Shown here: piece after piece, positions 25,725 through 33,499 of the stretch | Layout of the letters: each line of letters starts with the position of its first letter | Position numbering within the stretch: position 1 is the stretch's first letter | Assembly (NCBI GenBank): GCA_038226175.1 | Contig: JBBRQP010000007.1 | Coordinates: forward strand, 1 to 64,000 | DNA length: 64,000 nucleotides | Origin: JBBRQP01 sp038226175 | Lineage (GTDB): Bacteria; Cyanobacteriota; Cyanobacteriia; Gloeobacterales; Anthocerotibacteraceae | Direction of reading: 5' to 3' | Notes under the pieces: generated by a model | Database searches by the model: none | What the model saw: only the letters and a program-made list of their open reading frames with translations | Told to the model about the DNA's origin: nothing | Position numbers and translations under genes: made by a program

Positions 25725-25907
25725 ATGAATGAAAACAAAGTAATACATTTTGTGCATAAGGAATTGGGCTTGTCCTCACAGTCCATTGACTTAGCCCTAC
25801 GCCGCCAAAAACAAGAGCGCGGTCCTTTGCCGATGGTTTTATTTGAGTTGGGATTGATCAATGTCCAACAACTCAATTCAATCTTGGAATCAACTTGGAC
25901 TGCTTAG
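25725..25907 (+). CDS. DUF2949 family protein
   Basis: A 60-residue protein. The pattern FVHKELGLSSQSIDLALRR then GPLPMVLFELGLINVQQLNSIL matches the cyanobacterial DUF2949 family, whose function is unknown. A CAGGAG ribosome binding site lies 5 nt before the ATG. Upstream, TTGTTC (25681) and TATAAA (25702) are 15 nt apart, a possible promoter. The gene is followed after 3 nt by the thermosome-like chaperonin, so the two are very likely one operon. Confidence 0.78.
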   Translation: MNENKVIHFVHKELGLSSQSIDLALRRQKQERGPLPMVLFELGLINVQQLNSILESTWTA

Positions 25908-25910
25908 GCC

Positions 25911-27431
25911 ATGGCAACCGAGCAAGGTGAACATTTACGCGTATTGCGTACCAATATTGGCGCGATTCAGACTTTAGTGGATACGGTCGCCGGGACTTTA
26001 GGGCCTAAGGGCTTAGATATCTTATTGGTCGATGAAAGCGGACGTATGGTTTTGACTAATGATGGTATCGAGATCCTACGTCAGTCAGACTTCCAGCATC
26101 CAGCTGCCCGCCTAGCCATTGCTGCGCTCCAAGCTCAAGAACAAAAAATAGGTGATGGCACAACGACCGCTACGGTTTTGACAGGGGCATTATTAGGCGA
26201 GAGTTTGCGAGCTCTTGAGCAGGGAGTTCCTGTCAATCTATTACTCAAAGGTATTGCGCGAGGCATCGCAGGAGCCATTACCCATCTCCAAGCGACTGCC
26301 GAGCAGGTCACTGTCGCGGATCAACGGCTTTATCAAACTACGCTGATTGCAGCGCGTGGCGACGCGACGCTAGCGATGCTCATTTGGCAAGCGGCGCAAC
26401 ATGTGGGTACCGAACGTCTATGTACCAATGCCATACAGCTGCGTGAATGGGTTGTCAGCCGAGTAGGCGGGGTTTCTGAGCTAATCCCCGGTGTGGTCGT
26501 CGCCAAACGTCCCCTTAATCCTCCTTTAGATCCTTGGCAGGCGACCGGGCGCATCTTGGTGCTCGCCGATGGCTTGGAGCCAGAAAACCTAGATACGCAA
26601 ACTCTTGCTACTGATGCAGGGTTTAGCCGCTATTTAGATGTACAACAACAGTTTTTACAGCGGCTCAAGATCCTCACAGAGAGCGGGATTAGACTCGTGG
26701 TAACCGAGAAAAGTTTGGCTCCGGTAGCCGAAGCTTTTTTGTATGAACATAATATTCTGGTGTTGGTACGGGTGATCAGCCGCGATCGCGAGCGCATCTG
26801 TCGCTTGAGCGGCGCCTATCCGCTCAAAAGTAGCTTTCTGAGCCATACCCTGAGTGAAATTTTGCCCTATCTCGGTCAGGCAACACTCATGTATCAACCC
26901 GCCACAGCCCATCTGACTTTAGCTAATGGTCAGGGGGAAGCTCAAGCTACGATCATGGTAGGCGCGATCAGCGCTGAGGTTGCCGCCGAACAGGAACGTA
27001 TTGCCCAAGATGCAGCAGGTGCCTTACAAGCGGCCTTAGGCGGGGGTATCATCACTGGTGGCGGTGTCGCAGAACTCTCCTGTCAGACCGCAGTCCAAAC
27101 CTTACTCGACCAAACCGAAGACCTCAGTCGCTATGGACTCACCTGTGTTTACCGTGCGCTAGCCCAGCCCCTCGAACATATTATTCGCAATAGTGGCTAT
27201 GCTCCCCTCGAAAAAATCACCCAGATCAGTGCCGCCCAAAAAAAACAGGCTAATCCTAATCTCGGACTTGACTGTGAAACCGGGGCGATTGTTGATCTAG
27301 CGCAGCAGGGTATTTTTGATCCCGTGGCTGTCAAAATTCAAGCTCTAAGTGTTGCCGGAGAAATTGCCCTGCGCATTTTACGGATTCAGACCTTGATTCG
27401 TAAACGCATCGACCAACCACTCGATAGCTGA
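25911..27431 (+). CDS. TCP-1/cpn60-family chaperonin, group II/III-like
   Basis: A 506-residue chaperonin. The equatorial domain has TLGPKG (29-34), TNDG (49-52), and the ATPase motif GDGTTTATV (81-89). The second equatorial segment has GGGIITGGGVAEL and the end has GLDCETGAIVDL, DPVAVK and ALSVAGEIALRILR. The wording DxQHPAA and TNDGIEIL, with ending E-I-A-L-R-I-L-R, resembles archaeal thermosomes and bacterial group III chaperonins more than GroEL, which has AGDGTTTAT with different flanks. It may fold proteins using ATP. No groES lies beside it; it follows the DUF2949 gene by 3 nt. Ribosome binding site weak, so coupling is likely. Confidence 0.82.
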   Translation: MATEQGEHLRVLRTNIGAIQTLVDTVAGTLGPKGLDILLVDESGRMVLTNDGIEILRQSDFQHPAARLAIAALQAQEQKIGDGTTTATVLTGALLGESLRALEQGVPVNLLLKGIARGIAGAITHLQATAEQVTVADQRLYQTTLIAARGDATLAMLIWQAAQHVGTERLCTNAIQLREWVVSRVGGVSELIPGVVVAKRPLNPPLDPWQATGRILVLADGLEPENLDTQTLATDAGFSRYLDVQQQFLQRLKILTESGIRLVVTEKSLAPVAEAFLYEHNILVLVRVISRDRERICRLSGAYPLKSSFLSHTLSEILPYLGQATLMYQPATAHLTLANGQGEAQATIMVGAISAEVAAEQERIAQDAAGALQAALGGGIITGGGVAELSCQTAVQTLLDQTEDLSRYGLTCVYRALAQPLEHIIRNSGYAPLEKITQISAAQKKQANPNLGLDCETGAIVDLAQQGIFDPVAVKIQALSVAGEIALRILRIQTLIRKRIDQPLDS

Positions 27432-27503
27432 AATCTTTTTTGAGTGTAGTCTGACAAAAAAATCTGTTAGCTTAAAGACAGAAGACAGCCCAAAGGGAAT
27501 GCC

Positions 27504-27746
27504 ATGGAAACGACCTTAGAACTCAATGCCGTCAATGTAGAAACGGTCTTGGATGAACTACGCCCCTACTTGATGGCAGATGGCGGTAACGTCGAGCTGG
27601 TCGAAATTGACGGCCCCATTGTCAGACTGCGCTTGCAGGGCGCTTGCGGTACCTGCCCGAGTTCGACTTACACGCTCAAGCTAGGTATTGAGCGCAAACT
27701 TCAAGAGATGATCCCTGAAGTTGCTGAAGTCGAACAGGTGATCTAA
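27504..27746 (+). CDS. nfu: NifU-like iron-sulfur scaffold (Nfu)
   Basis: An 80-residue Nfu domain protein with the C-x-x-C pair in GACGTCPSS, preceded by RPYLMADGGNVELVEID and followed by TLKLGIERKLQEMIPEV. Nfu binds a [4Fe-4S] cluster across a dimer and passes it to target proteins; in cyanobacteria and plastids it serves photosystem I assembly. An AAAGGGA ribosome binding site precedes the ATG. Its stop overlaps the next gene's start by one base (TAATG). Confidence 0.92.
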   Translation: METTLELNAVNVETVLDELRPYLMADGGNVELVEIDGPIVRLRLQGACGTCPSSTYTLKLGIERKLQEMIPEVAEVEQVI

Positions 27747-28402
27747 TGCGTGGCTGGAGCTTGGGATTTTTGCCAATATTATGGCTCACTGCTCAAGCCC
27801 AGCCCTTTCCATCATATTTACAGCGACAAATTCAAGCCGGGACACTTACCTTGTCCGAGGCAAAACTAATTTACCATCAACCCCGCCCCTCTAACCTACC
27901 TCAAAAATCTAACCCAGTTTCTAAAGTAACTGTATCTACACCGCAGCCAACGTTATTTAAAATAACGATGATTGATTTGCAGACGGCTGCTCTGAGGCAT
28001 GTTGTCCTGGGCACCGCCTATTTATTGCCTGATACCCCAGCTATTAATACCGTACTGCAGCGTCAAAAGAATTTAGTATTGAGTCTGCGTCGTACGGGAG
28101 GACGCAGACCAATCGGGATTGGTACTGTACCTAATGGCACCTTTAGTGAACCACCTACAGCTAAAAATGCCGCGATGCTCGGTCAACTCAGTCAATTTGA
28201 GACCTTTGCCGTAGCCCATGCATTTACCCAAGCTCTACTTGATGAAAAAACTTTTACCTTAAAAACCACTAAGGTGAAGCAAGGTTTACTGCTAGTCGTG
28301 ATCCGATCTGGGCCGCGTATAGCAGGGATTTGGACAACGCCTACCGTCGCTGACCAGCCAATAACTTTAGGACCTAGCGATGCCTTCTATTGGGTTCCCT
28401 AA
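27746..28402 (+). CDS. Exported protein of unknown function
   Basis: A 218-residue protein with a short signal peptide (GFLPILWLTAQAQP). The mature region shows a basic, proline-rich start and then a globular part (MIDLQTAALRHVVLGTAYLLPDT, SLRRTGGRRPIGIGTVP, ITLGPSDAFYW in pieces). I do not recognise the family. It starts on the last base of the nfu stop codon, so it is translated with nfu, and is followed by the DUF5989 gene. Confidence 0.65.
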   Translation: MRGWSLGFLPILWLTAQAQPFPSYLQRQIQAGTLTLSEAKLIYHQPRPSNLPQKSNPVSKVTVSTPQPTLFKITMIDLQTAALRHVVLGTAYLLPDTPAINTVLQRQKNLVLSLRRTGGRRPIGIGTVPNGTFSEPPTAKNAAMLGQLSQFETFAVAHAFTQALLDEKTFTLKTTKVKQGLLLVVIRSGPRIAGIWTTPTVADQPITLGPSDAFYWVP

Positions 28403-28448
28403 CTGGGCTACAATGACGACGCTGCCACCAAATGGATTGTTCGACCCT

Positions 28449-28643
28449 ATGGACAGACTGACCCGCGCTCGCAAAACTGTCACCCAAAAAAGTAGTACTC
28501 TCGCTGAATTATTTAACTTGCTCTGGCAACGCAAACTATGGTGGATGATTCCCTTGGTGAGCATGTTGGTACTGGTGGTCGCCTTTTTACTCTTTGCTAA
28601 TGCAGCAGGGGTGGTTGCACCATTTTTGTATACGGTGTTTTAA
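28449..28643 (+). CDS. DUF5989 small membrane protein
   Basis: A 64-residue one-helix protein. It has LAELFNLLWQRKLWW, a hydrophobic helix, and the ending VVAPFLYTVF, matching DUF5989 proteins (E-x-x-x-x-L-x-x-x-K-x-W-W ... A-P-F-[IL]-Y-T-[LV]-F). The frame is open 23 codons upstream, but the family length and pattern suit the ATG at 28449 (MDRLTRARK). It is the last gene before the tnpB relic. Confidence 0.75.
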   Translation: MDRLTRARKTVTQKSSTLAELFNLLWQRKLWWMIPLVSMLVLVVAFLLFANAAGVVAPFLYTVF

Positions 28644-28691
28644 CTTAACCGCCGGGAAATCCCGCGCTCTATGCGTAACATGAGCATTGGG

Positions 28692-29164
28692 ATGCAAGAC
28701 GTGTGAGCAAGAATCTACCCTTCAGACCAGCAAAAGTAAGCCCTAGCACACGTGTTTGGCTGCGCCCGTTGGTGGTGGAATTATGCTTTGACTTAAACAA
28801 CACGACCTATATAGACAAGAGCTTACTTAGACAAGGCTACAACGACTGCCTACCTGCTTTTAAAGTTACGTTCTCTATATGACTGGCAGATTGTTCTCAG
28901 CTGCTTCAATCGGTCAGCTTAACCTTGTCCGGAGCCTCCATCAACTTTTTTGAGGGTCGAGCAATATCCCAACTTTAAAATTAAGCACAGGAAGTGGTCT
29001 GTGCGATATCCTAAAAATGTGAAGAATCAAAGCTACTGCCAAGAGCGTAAGACCATGAGGGCGCAAGTCAGTGGCGGCTCCTGCTGATGAAGATCAAAGC
29101 CAGTACCGTACTGCTCAGTAGTCGGGGTCTGGTAGTTCACTTGCTATTCTTTGCCTTTACAATA
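28692..29164 (+). pseudogene. Decayed tnpB (IS200/IS605-type) N-terminal relic
   Basis: The gene gap between DUF5989 and dnaJ hides the first ~150 codons of a TnpB protein, read in shifting frames. The first frame (ATG 28692) gives ARIYPSDQQK, a stop at 28737, then ALAHVFGCARWWWNYALT and a stop. The next frame gives LNNTTYIDKSLLRQGYNDCL. Others give LADCSQLLQSVSL with INFFEGRA, then PNFKIKHRKWSVRYPKNVK, and finally KIKASTVLLSSRG at 29087 onward. This is the order in intact TnpB of IS200/IS605 elements. The RuvC catalytic half is absent. A GC-rich hairpin at 28651-28666 may be the left-end remnant. The relic stops about 30 nt before the dnaJ start. Confidence 0.82.
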
Positions 29165-29194
29165 AAATTGAGCAATTACCAAAATCTTCCTCTG

Positions 29195-30112
29195 ATGGCC
29201 TACCGCGACTATTACAGTATTTTGGGTGTTTCGCAAAACGCCTCAGAACAGGATATTAAAACGGCTTACCGCAAACTAGCGCGACAGCTCCACCCTGATC
29301 TTAATCCGGGTGATAAACAAGCAGAAGAGAAATTTAAAGAAGTTAATGAAGCCCATGAAATTCTCTCTGACCCGCAAAAACGTAGTCAGTACGACCTTTA
29401 TGGACGGTGGCAACAACAATCAGCTAGCAACAGCTCTTATACACCGCCTGCTAGTGGTTCAGCCGCTAGTGGCAATTCAGCCAATGACTTTGATTTTTCT
29501 AATTTTGGCAACTTTGAAGAATTCATTGACTTTTTGACAGGTGGACGGCGTGGTGGGCGCACAGCTACTGCCTCAGCCAAAGGTCAAAACCTGGAGATGA
29601 CGGCTGAACTGACGATTGAAGAAGCATTTTTGGGTACGCGTAAACGCTATCGGGTCAATGGTAAGCAGATCGAAGTTAACTTTCCGGCAGGCGTGCGGGC
29701 AGGTTCCAAAATTCGTGTCGCCGGAGAAGGCCGCGAAGGCACACAAGGTGGCAGTAGTGGTGATTTGTTGCTCAGTGTACAACTCGCCAATCATCCTTAT
29801 TTTTCAATTGAAGGCGATGATTTGTTTTTGGAAGTACCCCTAACCCCGGCAGAAGTGGTTTTAGGTGCTCAGGTGGAGGTTCCAACGTTAGAGGGCAAGG
29901 TTCGCCTCAATATTCCTAAAGGCACCACCTCAGGGCGCACGCTGCGTCTGACCGGTAAAGGTTTACGTCAAATTAAAGGTAGCCAACGCGGTGATCTATT
30001 GGTCAAAGTGCATATCGAAGTGCCGCCGCGTCTGACTGACGAAGAGCGTGAACTCTACGAGAAACTATCTAAGATCGAATCTCCGTCTGCTTTAAGAAGC
30101 TATTTAGGCTAG
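29195..30112 (+). CDS. DnaJ-type co-chaperone without zinc finger (CbpA-like)
   Basis: A 305-residue J-domain protein. The J domain starts MAYRDYYSILGVSQNAS with the HPD motif at residues 33-35. A Gly/Ser/Phe-rich linker (about 75-125) follows, then the C-terminal peptide-binding domains (about 140-305: VNFPAGVRAGSKIRVAGEG; LNIPKGTTSGRTLRLTGKG). There is no Cys-rich zinc domain, so it is a type II Hsp40 partner for DnaK. The frame is open 36 codons upstream, but that part translates the tnpB relic; the family start is the ATG at 29195. No clear ribosome binding site. It converges with the next gene, sharing a 4-nt stop overlap (CTAG). Confidence 0.93.
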   Translation: MAYRDYYSILGVSQNASEQDIKTAYRKLARQLHPDLNPGDKQAEEKFKEVNEAHEILSDPQKRSQYDLYGRWQQQSASNSSYTPPASGSAASGNSANDFDFSNFGNFEEFIDFLTGGRRGGRTATASAKGQNLEMTAELTIEEAFLGTRKRYRVNGKQIEVNFPAGVRAGSKIRVAGEGREGTQGGSSGDLLLSVQLANHPYFSIEGDDLFLEVPLTPAEVVLGAQVEVPTLEGKVRLNIPKGTTSGRTLRLTGKGLRQIKGSQRGDLLVKVHIEVPPRLTDEERELYEKLSKIESPSALRSYLG

Positions 30113-31401
30113 CTACCACCCTTGAGACGACGCTCGAAGTCTTCGGCATCTAGGTCTTTTTTTTGCTCTAGGGTAGTTTTACCACTGTCGTAGACTGTAC
30201 TGTCACGATCCACGATTTGGCGTGTTGCAAATTGGCGCGCAAACACAAGTTTGGCGCGCAGCTCAGGACTCGGACGGCTCAGAAAGACAGTTTGGTCGCG
30301 GCGCAAACCATTACGCTGGCTAACTTGGGTATTGCGTCCACCCAAAAATAGATATCTCACTGCTGGAACTGTCAAAAATAAAACGCCATAAACCAACAAA
30401 ATCGGTGCTACCAAGCCAATCCAAGTTAGTCCCGTCCGTTCCAAAAAGTAAGGTCCTAAGCGTTCTACTTGTAACCATAAAAACCCGGCTCCGAGCAAAT
30501 TAGCAATCCCTAAGCCCCCTGCCAAAGCTAAAGTACCACCGGGAGCCTTAGAAAATTCCCAGGGTTGTTCTTCTAAATAACCTGATGCGGGTGCGTTTGT
30601 TCGCATCTGATTCTGCGCGGTCACCTGGAGTTGTGGAAATTGATAAACTAGACCCCCTTGCTCGCTAACTTGGGGCTGTCCATCAAACTTGACGAGTGCC
30701 GGTAGCACATAGTCTTCACGCTCATTGTAGGGGGCGTCAAGGTAGGGCGCGAGTTGTTCGGCTGTGACCACACCTTGATTGGTACGAATAGTCTGGGCGA
30801 CCAATTGCCAGCGCCGTTCTTCGAGGTCTGCATTTGGGTCACCATCACCAAAAAGAAAAGAAAATACGCCTTCTAAAAAACCGACTGGTTCACCGCGTTC
30901 ATATTTACGGCGACGCTCCAGCTCAGGGTCTCCCCCATAATAAAAATAGCGGTAAGGGTCAAAGCCGTACCATAGCCAGTACATACCGCCAAAATTGAAG
31001 CTCGGGCCATTACTACGCCGATCATCACGGTCATTATTGGTTGCCGTACTTAGCGCAAACAAGGCCACGACAATAATAACCAAAGACAGAATTAACATAA
31101 TCCCAAAGGAAATGCGTCCTACGTACAAGGCTGTTTTTTTGACCGAACGCACAAATTCTTGCCACTGAGCATTTTGGGCTTTTTGATTGAGGATATTTTG
31201 CCATTGGTTGGTAAATTCATAGGCAATTTCTCCTGTAGGAGACACTTGCAGGGAGCCTCCCGCTTGGCTTGCAATCAGATTTAATTCTTGACGCGCCTTC
31301 TCTACAGGCAAACCCAACTCGCCTGCCACATCACCGACGGTCACCCGATAGCCCAGTTGTGCTACGGTTTGCATCAATTTTTCTTGGAATTCTGTCGCCA
31401 T
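30109..31401 (-). CDS. Conserved cyanobacterial membrane protein with N-terminal winged-helix-like domain
   Basis: A 430-residue protein. The first ~75 residues resemble a winged-helix region (VTVGDVAGELGLPVEKARQELNLIAS). Three or more membrane segments follow (around 95-120, 290-315, 325-355), with a Tyr/Trp-rich loop (GGMYWLWYGFDPYRYFYYGG) and a second helix-turn-helix-like region (GVVTAEQLAPYLDAP). I believe similar proteins occur in cyanobacteria and chloroplasts but know no function. Start ATG at 31401 follows GGAGA by 9 nt; a GTG at 31410 is possible. Divergent from ftsH and convergent with dnaJ. Confidence 0.75.
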   Translation of the reverse strand: MATEFQEKLMQTVAQLGYRVTVGDVAGELGLPVEKARQELNLIASQAGGSLQVSPTGEIAYEFTNQWQNILNQKAQNAQWQEFVRSVKKTALYVGRISFGIMLILSLVIIVVALFALSTATNNDRDDRRSNGPSFNFGGMYWLWYGFDPYRYFYYGGDPELERRRKYERGEPVGFLEGVFSFLFGDGDPNADLEERRWQLVAQTIRTNQGVVTAEQLAPYLDAPYNEREDYVLPALVKFDGQPQVSEQGGLVYQFPQLQVTAQNQMRTNAPASGYLEEQPWEFSKAPGGTLALAGGLGIANLLGAGFLWLQVERLGPYFLERTGLTWIGLVAPILLVYGVLFLTVPAVRYLFLGGRNTQVSQRNGLRRDQTVFLSRPSPELRAKLVFARQFATRQIVDRDSTVYDSGKTTLEQKKDLDAEDFERRLKGGS

Positions 31402-31459
31402 GAGATGCACTCTCCTTCCTTGAGTCTATTGTTTCACACGAGCACTTGGTTGTAAGCCC

Positions 31460-31488
31460 TTGGTAAATAGGTTAAGTTAGATTAAGAA
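31460..31488 (+). promoter_or_regulatory. Possible ftsH promoter
   Basis: TTGGTA (31460-31465) and TAAGAA(T) (31483-31488) are separated by 17 nt. The start of transcription would lie about 13 nt before the ftsH ATG, giving a very short leader. Moderate match only. Confidence 0.38.
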
Positions 31489-31508
31489 TCCTTAGTGAGA
31501 CCTGCAAG

Positions 31509-33428
31509 ATGAAATTCTCCTGGAGAATGTTATTGCTGTGGTCGGTGCCGCTCATTTTAGTTGGAGTCTTGCTCTTGCCTTCCTTGACCGGCGGCGCACA
31601 GCAGCAAGATGCGGCAACCACCCGTCAAGTAGCGGCTAGTCAACGCCCCTACAGTGAATTTATAGCCGACATCGAAGCCGGACGTGTTGAAAAAGTCGTA
31701 GTTGAAAGTAGTCGTACTTCGGCTGTTGCCACGATTCGTGAACCCCAGTTGGGTGATCGCTCCACCAGCTTCCGGGTCAATTTGCTCTTGCAGGATTCTG
31801 ACAATCTTTACCAACTTTTGCGTCAGAAAAAAGTCGATTTCCAAGTGGCGCAGCCGAGCAACAACGGTCAATTATTTGGTCTGTTGAGCAATATTTTGCT
31901 GCCTCTGTTACTTCTGGGGGGTCTATTTCTGCTGTTGCGCCGCTCTGGCAATAATGGCGGCCCTGGTCAAGCCATGAACTTTGGCAAATCCAAAGCGCGT
32001 TTCCAAATGGAAGCCAAAACTGGCGTGGGGTTTGCGGATGTGGCTGGGATTGATGAAGCCAAAGAGGAGCTGCAAGAAGTTGTCCAATTTTTGAAAAAAC
32101 CCGAGCGTTTTACCGCAGTCGGTGCCAAAATCCCGAAAGGTGTTTTACTTGTTGGTCCTCCGGGTACTGGTAAAACCCTCTTGGCCAAAGCCATTGCTGG
32201 CGAAGCTGGTGTGCCATTTTTTAGCTTAAGTGGTTCTGAGTTTGTAGAAATGTTTGTCGGTGTTGGTGCCTCACGGGTTCGTGACCTATTCAAAAAAGCC
32301 AAAGAAAATGCCCCTTGCATCATCTTTATTGACGAAATTGATGCTGTAGGTCGTCAACGCGGTGCTGGTATCGGCGGTGGTAATGATGAGCGCGAACAAA
32401 CCCTTAACCAACTTCTGGTGGAGATGGATGGTTTTGAGGGCAATTCTGGGATCATTATTATTGCGGCAACCAACCGTCCTGATGTACTAGATTCTGCGCT
32501 CTTGCGTCCCGGTCGTTTTGACCGTCAGATCACCGTTGATCGTCCAGATATGAAAGGCCGTCTTGAGGTCTTGAAAGTCCATACCAAAGGCAAAAAAATC
32601 GATCCCAAAGTGGACATCGAACAAATTGCCCGTCGTACTCCTGGATTTTCGGGCGCTGATCTGGCTAACCTGCTCAATGAAGCAGCTATTTTAGCGGCTC
32701 GTCGCCGTCTCGATTGCATCACCCTCAAAGAAATTGATGATGCCGTAGACCGTGTTGTGGCTGGCTTAGAGCGTTCTCCTTTGTTGGATAGCAAGAAAAA
32801 ACGCCTAATTGCTTACCACGAAGTTGGTCATGCTTTGGTAGGTTCACTGGTTTGCGATCATGATGATGTCCAAAAAGTGACGATCATCCCCCGTGGTCAA
32901 GCGGGTGGTCTAACTTGGTTTACACCTTCTGAAGACCAACTACTGATCTCCCGTAATCAGCTCTTGGCTCGGATTACTGGAGCCTTGGGTGGACGTGCAG
33001 CCGAAGATGTCGTATTCGGTGGCGATGAAATCACAACTGGTGCTAGTGGTGATTTTATGCAAGTGACCAATATGGCTCGGGCCATGGTTACTCGCTTCGG
33101 CATGTCTGATCTCGGTCCCGTTGCATTGGAGAGCGAAGGTGGCGAAGTATTTTTGGGTGGTGCTATGTCGCGCTCCCAGGGTTATTCCGAAGAAGTTGCA
33201 ACCCATATCGACGAACAAGTCAGAACAATTGTGGCGAAATGCTACAAAGATGCGATTAGTCTCTTGACGACGCACCGCGACTTGATGGATATGATTGTGG
33301 ATCGCCTACTCGAAGAAGAGACGATTGATGGTGAAGAGTTGCGCAAAATTATTGGTGCAGCCACCCAACTTCCCAATAAAGTCAAACTGGCTTTGCCTCT
33401 GAGCACCCCACCGGTTGTTCCTGCCTAA
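31509..33428 (+). CDS. ftsH: ATP-dependent zinc metalloprotease FtsH
   Basis: A 639-residue AAA+ protease. It has an N-terminal membrane helix, a periplasmic/lumen domain (about 30-125), a second membrane helix (about 125-143), and the AAA domain with Walker A GPPGTGKT (216-223), Walker B IIFIDEID (271-278) and SRH arginines (RPGRFDR). The zinc site is HEVGH (437-441). FtsH forms hexamers and degrades damaged membrane proteins; cyanobacterial FtsH paralogues remove photodamaged D1 of photosystem II. Which paralogue this is cannot be told. Own terminator downstream. Confidence 0.96.
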   Translation: MKFSWRMLLLWSVPLILVGVLLLPSLTGGAQQQDAATTRQVAASQRPYSEFIADIEAGRVEKVVVESSRTSAVATIREPQLGDRSTSFRVNLLLQDSDNLYQLLRQKKVDFQVAQPSNNGQLFGLLSNILLPLLLLGGLFLLLRRSGNNGGPGQAMNFGKSKARFQMEAKTGVGFADVAGIDEAKEELQEVVQFLKKPERFTAVGAKIPKGVLLVGPPGTGKTLLAKAIAGEAGVPFFSLSGSEFVEMFVGVGASRVRDLFKKAKENAPCIIFIDEIDAVGRQRGAGIGGGNDEREQTLNQLLVEMDGFEGNSGIIIIAATNRPDVLDSALLRPGRFDRQITVDRPDMKGRLEVLKVHTKGKKIDPKVDIEQIARRTPGFSGADLANLLNEAAILAARRRLDCITLKEIDDAVDRVVAGLERSPLLDSKKKRLIAYHEVGHALVGSLVCDHDDVQKVTIIPRGQAGGLTWFTPSEDQLLISRNQLLARITGALGGRAAEDVVFGGDEITTGASGDFMQVTNMARAMVTRFGMSDLGPVALESEGGEVFLGGAMSRSQGYSEEVATHIDEQVRTIVAKCYKDAISLLTTHRDLMDMIVDRLLEEETIDGEELRKIIGAATQLPNKVKLALPLSTPPVVPA

Positions 33429-33453
33429 GTGCTGATTCTTGATCATAAAGAAG

Positions 33454-33480
33454 CGGAGTGGCTCACCACTCCGTTTTTTT
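33454..33480 (+). terminator. Intrinsic terminator of ftsH
   Basis: An 8-bp stem (33454-33461 with 33466-33473), a 4-nt loop and seven T residues follow the ftsH stop by about 25 nt. Confidence 0.9.
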
Positions 33481-33499
33481 GTAAGTAATTTGGATACAC

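Noticed and set aside
28644..28690. Hairpin CGGG/CCCG as DUF5989 terminator
   Set aside because: Only 4-5 bp and no T run; more likely part of the transposon end or chance.
29087..29194. A longer N-terminus for the DnaJ-type protein
   Set aside because: The extra codons translate the tnpB relic; the J domain starts at the ATG at 29195.
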